From positions 1-55,116 of the forward strand of contig JBAZTH010000004.1 of NCBI GenBank assembly GCA_041661965.1: a stretch of DNA of 55,116 bases, in the 5' to 3' direction. The translations under genes and the position numbers were made by a program. Source of the DNA: Candidatus Margulisiibacteriota bacterium. Lineage in GTDB: Bacteria; Margulisbacteria; WOR-1; O2-12-FULL-45-9; XYB2-FULL-48-7. The notes below the pieces were generated by a model. That model had not been told where the DNA came from, ran no database searches, and saw nothing but the letters and a program-made list of their open reading frames with translations. Every line of letters begins with the position of its first letter. The first letter of the stretch is position 1. Below are positions 54,136 through 55,116 of this stretch, one piece after another.

Positions 54136-54984
54136 TCAAGCAACCAATAACGGTCTAAACTCAAAATACCCCATATCGCTTAAAGCATTGACTGCCTCAT
54201 TAACCATTTCTTTACATTCTGGACATTTTCTCGTTTCTTCAATGATTTTACGCATATCAGACGGATCGGCATAACCCTCTCTGGTTGTCTTTTTTACCTT
54301 GATAACTTCCAACAATATGCTAATTGTCGATACTGGGTGGTTTTTAGCATTGTCGATCAAGTAACCAAATAAATCATGAAGGAAAAGATATCCTTTTGAC
54401 GGCTTTATTGATGGCTTTATCAAATCGATTAGCGAATCAATACTTTCATTTTCTGGCACATTTTCCAGCCAATCAAGAAACGCCAATAATTCTTCGTCTT
54501 TCGCTTCTTTCACTCTCTTTGCCCAAAAAGTTTTCAATTTCGGCCATGAATTTGTTCTATTTATTTTATCTTCAATCAATATCTTCTCAAGAGATCCTCC
54601 AATAAAATATATTGCATGTTGTCTAACTATCATTGGGGCCTTTTTGAAGAACTTATTAATAAGACTATTTGTTTGGTCAAGATCTTCGAGTCCCCATAGA
54701 TAAGAAATCATCATATGTTCAGCCAATCGATCGTTTTCGGATTTTCTTTCACTTGATGTCTGATGAATTAAGTTATTTATCCCCCGATCATAGTGGTTCT
54801 TTAGTAATTCAAATATTTGTGAGTAAAATTTACTGAAAAGCATATAACCCTGCCAGTCCGCTTTCCAGATATTGCTTTTATCCTCTGCCATTGGGAATAT
54901 TCGCCCACCAGCAAGCATCTTTTTGGCCCACTCCTGGTCAAGGTAGCACAAGTGAACAAAGAAACGGCCAAACATGGAATGCAC
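54136..54984 (-). pseudogene. AT-rich gene fragment, C-terminal part, cut by an IS element
   Basis: A 282-aa reading frame whose first residues run into the IS end; the frame is open across the IS border to a stop beyond it, and no proper start or Shine-Dalgarno exists. It therefore looks like the 3' part of a larger gene. Content is helical and charged; FVHLCYLDQEWAKKML and ADWQGYMLFSKFYSQIFELL recall the DUF4020-type C-terminal half of SIR2-like defence proteins (memory only). Near the end, CPECKEM has a CxxC. GC is low, like the OLD nuclease gene at 1.7 kb. Confidence 0.6.
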
Positions 54985-54989
54985 AGAAG

Positions 54990-55116
54990 TGACCTTACCC
55001 CCAAAAACTGGACCACTTGCAATTAGAATTTAGGCCGGTAATACTAATTGAAGGAGGATCATTTATGAAGGGGAAAAGGATGTCCGAAGAACAGATAATT
55101 GGAGCGTTAAAAGAGG
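54990..55116 (+). mobile_element. left end of an IS3-type insertion sequence (partial)
   Basis: The element appears to begin TGACCTTACCCCCAAAA (54990 on), the TGxCCT-CCCCC type of terminal inverted repeat found in IS3-family elements. Then a short leader with AAGGAGG and the orfA start. The rest is beyond the window. Confidence 0.7.
55065..55116 (+). CDS. IS3-type transposase OrfA, N-terminus (partial)
   Basis: ATG 55065 gives MKGKRMSEEQIIGALKE and runs off the end. The (R/K)-F/M-SEEQII-x-x-LKE start is standard for the helix-turn-helix OrfA of IS3/IS407-group elements. AAGGAGG at 55051-55057. Confidence 0.85.
   Translation, partial: MKGKRMSEEQIIGALKE

Overview
The window looks like one contig from a diderm (two-membrane) bacterium of an uncultivated lineage. 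It has an LptD-like outer-membrane protein, an MlaD/E/F lipid-transport set, a small beta-barrel protein and a full-length peptidoglycan pathway segment, with dense overlapping genes, roughly 50% GC in the core, and scattered small palindromes. My guess is Margulisbacteria/Saganbacteria (WOR-1) or a neighbouring phylum. That guess rests on gene mix and style only; the 23S rRNA here would settle it.

Layout. 1-7.9 kb is accessory: a small membrane protein, an unknown 312-aa protein, an AT-rich OLD-family ATPase/nuclease, and a three-gene operon (unknown protein, YcaO, radical SAM) that looks like a peptide- or protein-modifying system with no visible precursor. Two AT-rich fold-back repeats bracket most of it. 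7.9-24.2 kb holds short housekeeping operons: pgm-pgi, a TagA/WecG glycosyltransferase with YgiQ, a translation-factor-like protein, a DJ-1 protein, an envelope operon (FlgD-like, exported nitroreductase, LCP, TM2-like, site-2 protease), ssb, an odd exported MEMO-AMMECR1 fusion, a GH8 endoglucanase with a Cys-cluster protein, and an isoprenylcysteine methyltransferase-like protein. 24.2-28.4 kb carries glycogen phosphorylase, a 600-bp repeat-rich gap and the LptD-like gene.

28.4-45.2 kb is one unbroken minus-strand run of about 20 genes, starting at mraY and passing through murD, ftsW, murG, murC, murB, split transketolase, dCMP deaminase, pheA, small envelope proteins, argS, ilvE, acpS, nnrD and mlaE-F-D. 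Most neighbours overlap or touch, so it is probably one transcript joining wall synthesis, lipid transport and amino-acid metabolism. 45.2-47.4 kb has a small outer-membrane protein and a GlcD-like FAD oxidase. 47.6-51 kb is a 23S-5S rRNA operon with its own consensus promoter and no 16S in front. 51-55.1 kb has ThiF/MoeB, a TMEM165/GDT1 transporter, a lipoprotein, tRNA-Asn with a duplicated 3' end bracketing a DUF4386 gene, and an AT-rich gene broken by the start of an IS3-type element.

The most striking regulatory signal is a repeated promoter layout: an extended -10 (TGn plus TATAAT-like hexamer) ends exactly 6 (once 7) bases before the start codon of at least six genes that lack a Shine-Dalgarno. 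These should give leaderless mRNAs, whereas genes inside operons mostly use Shine-Dalgarno sequences or overlaps.
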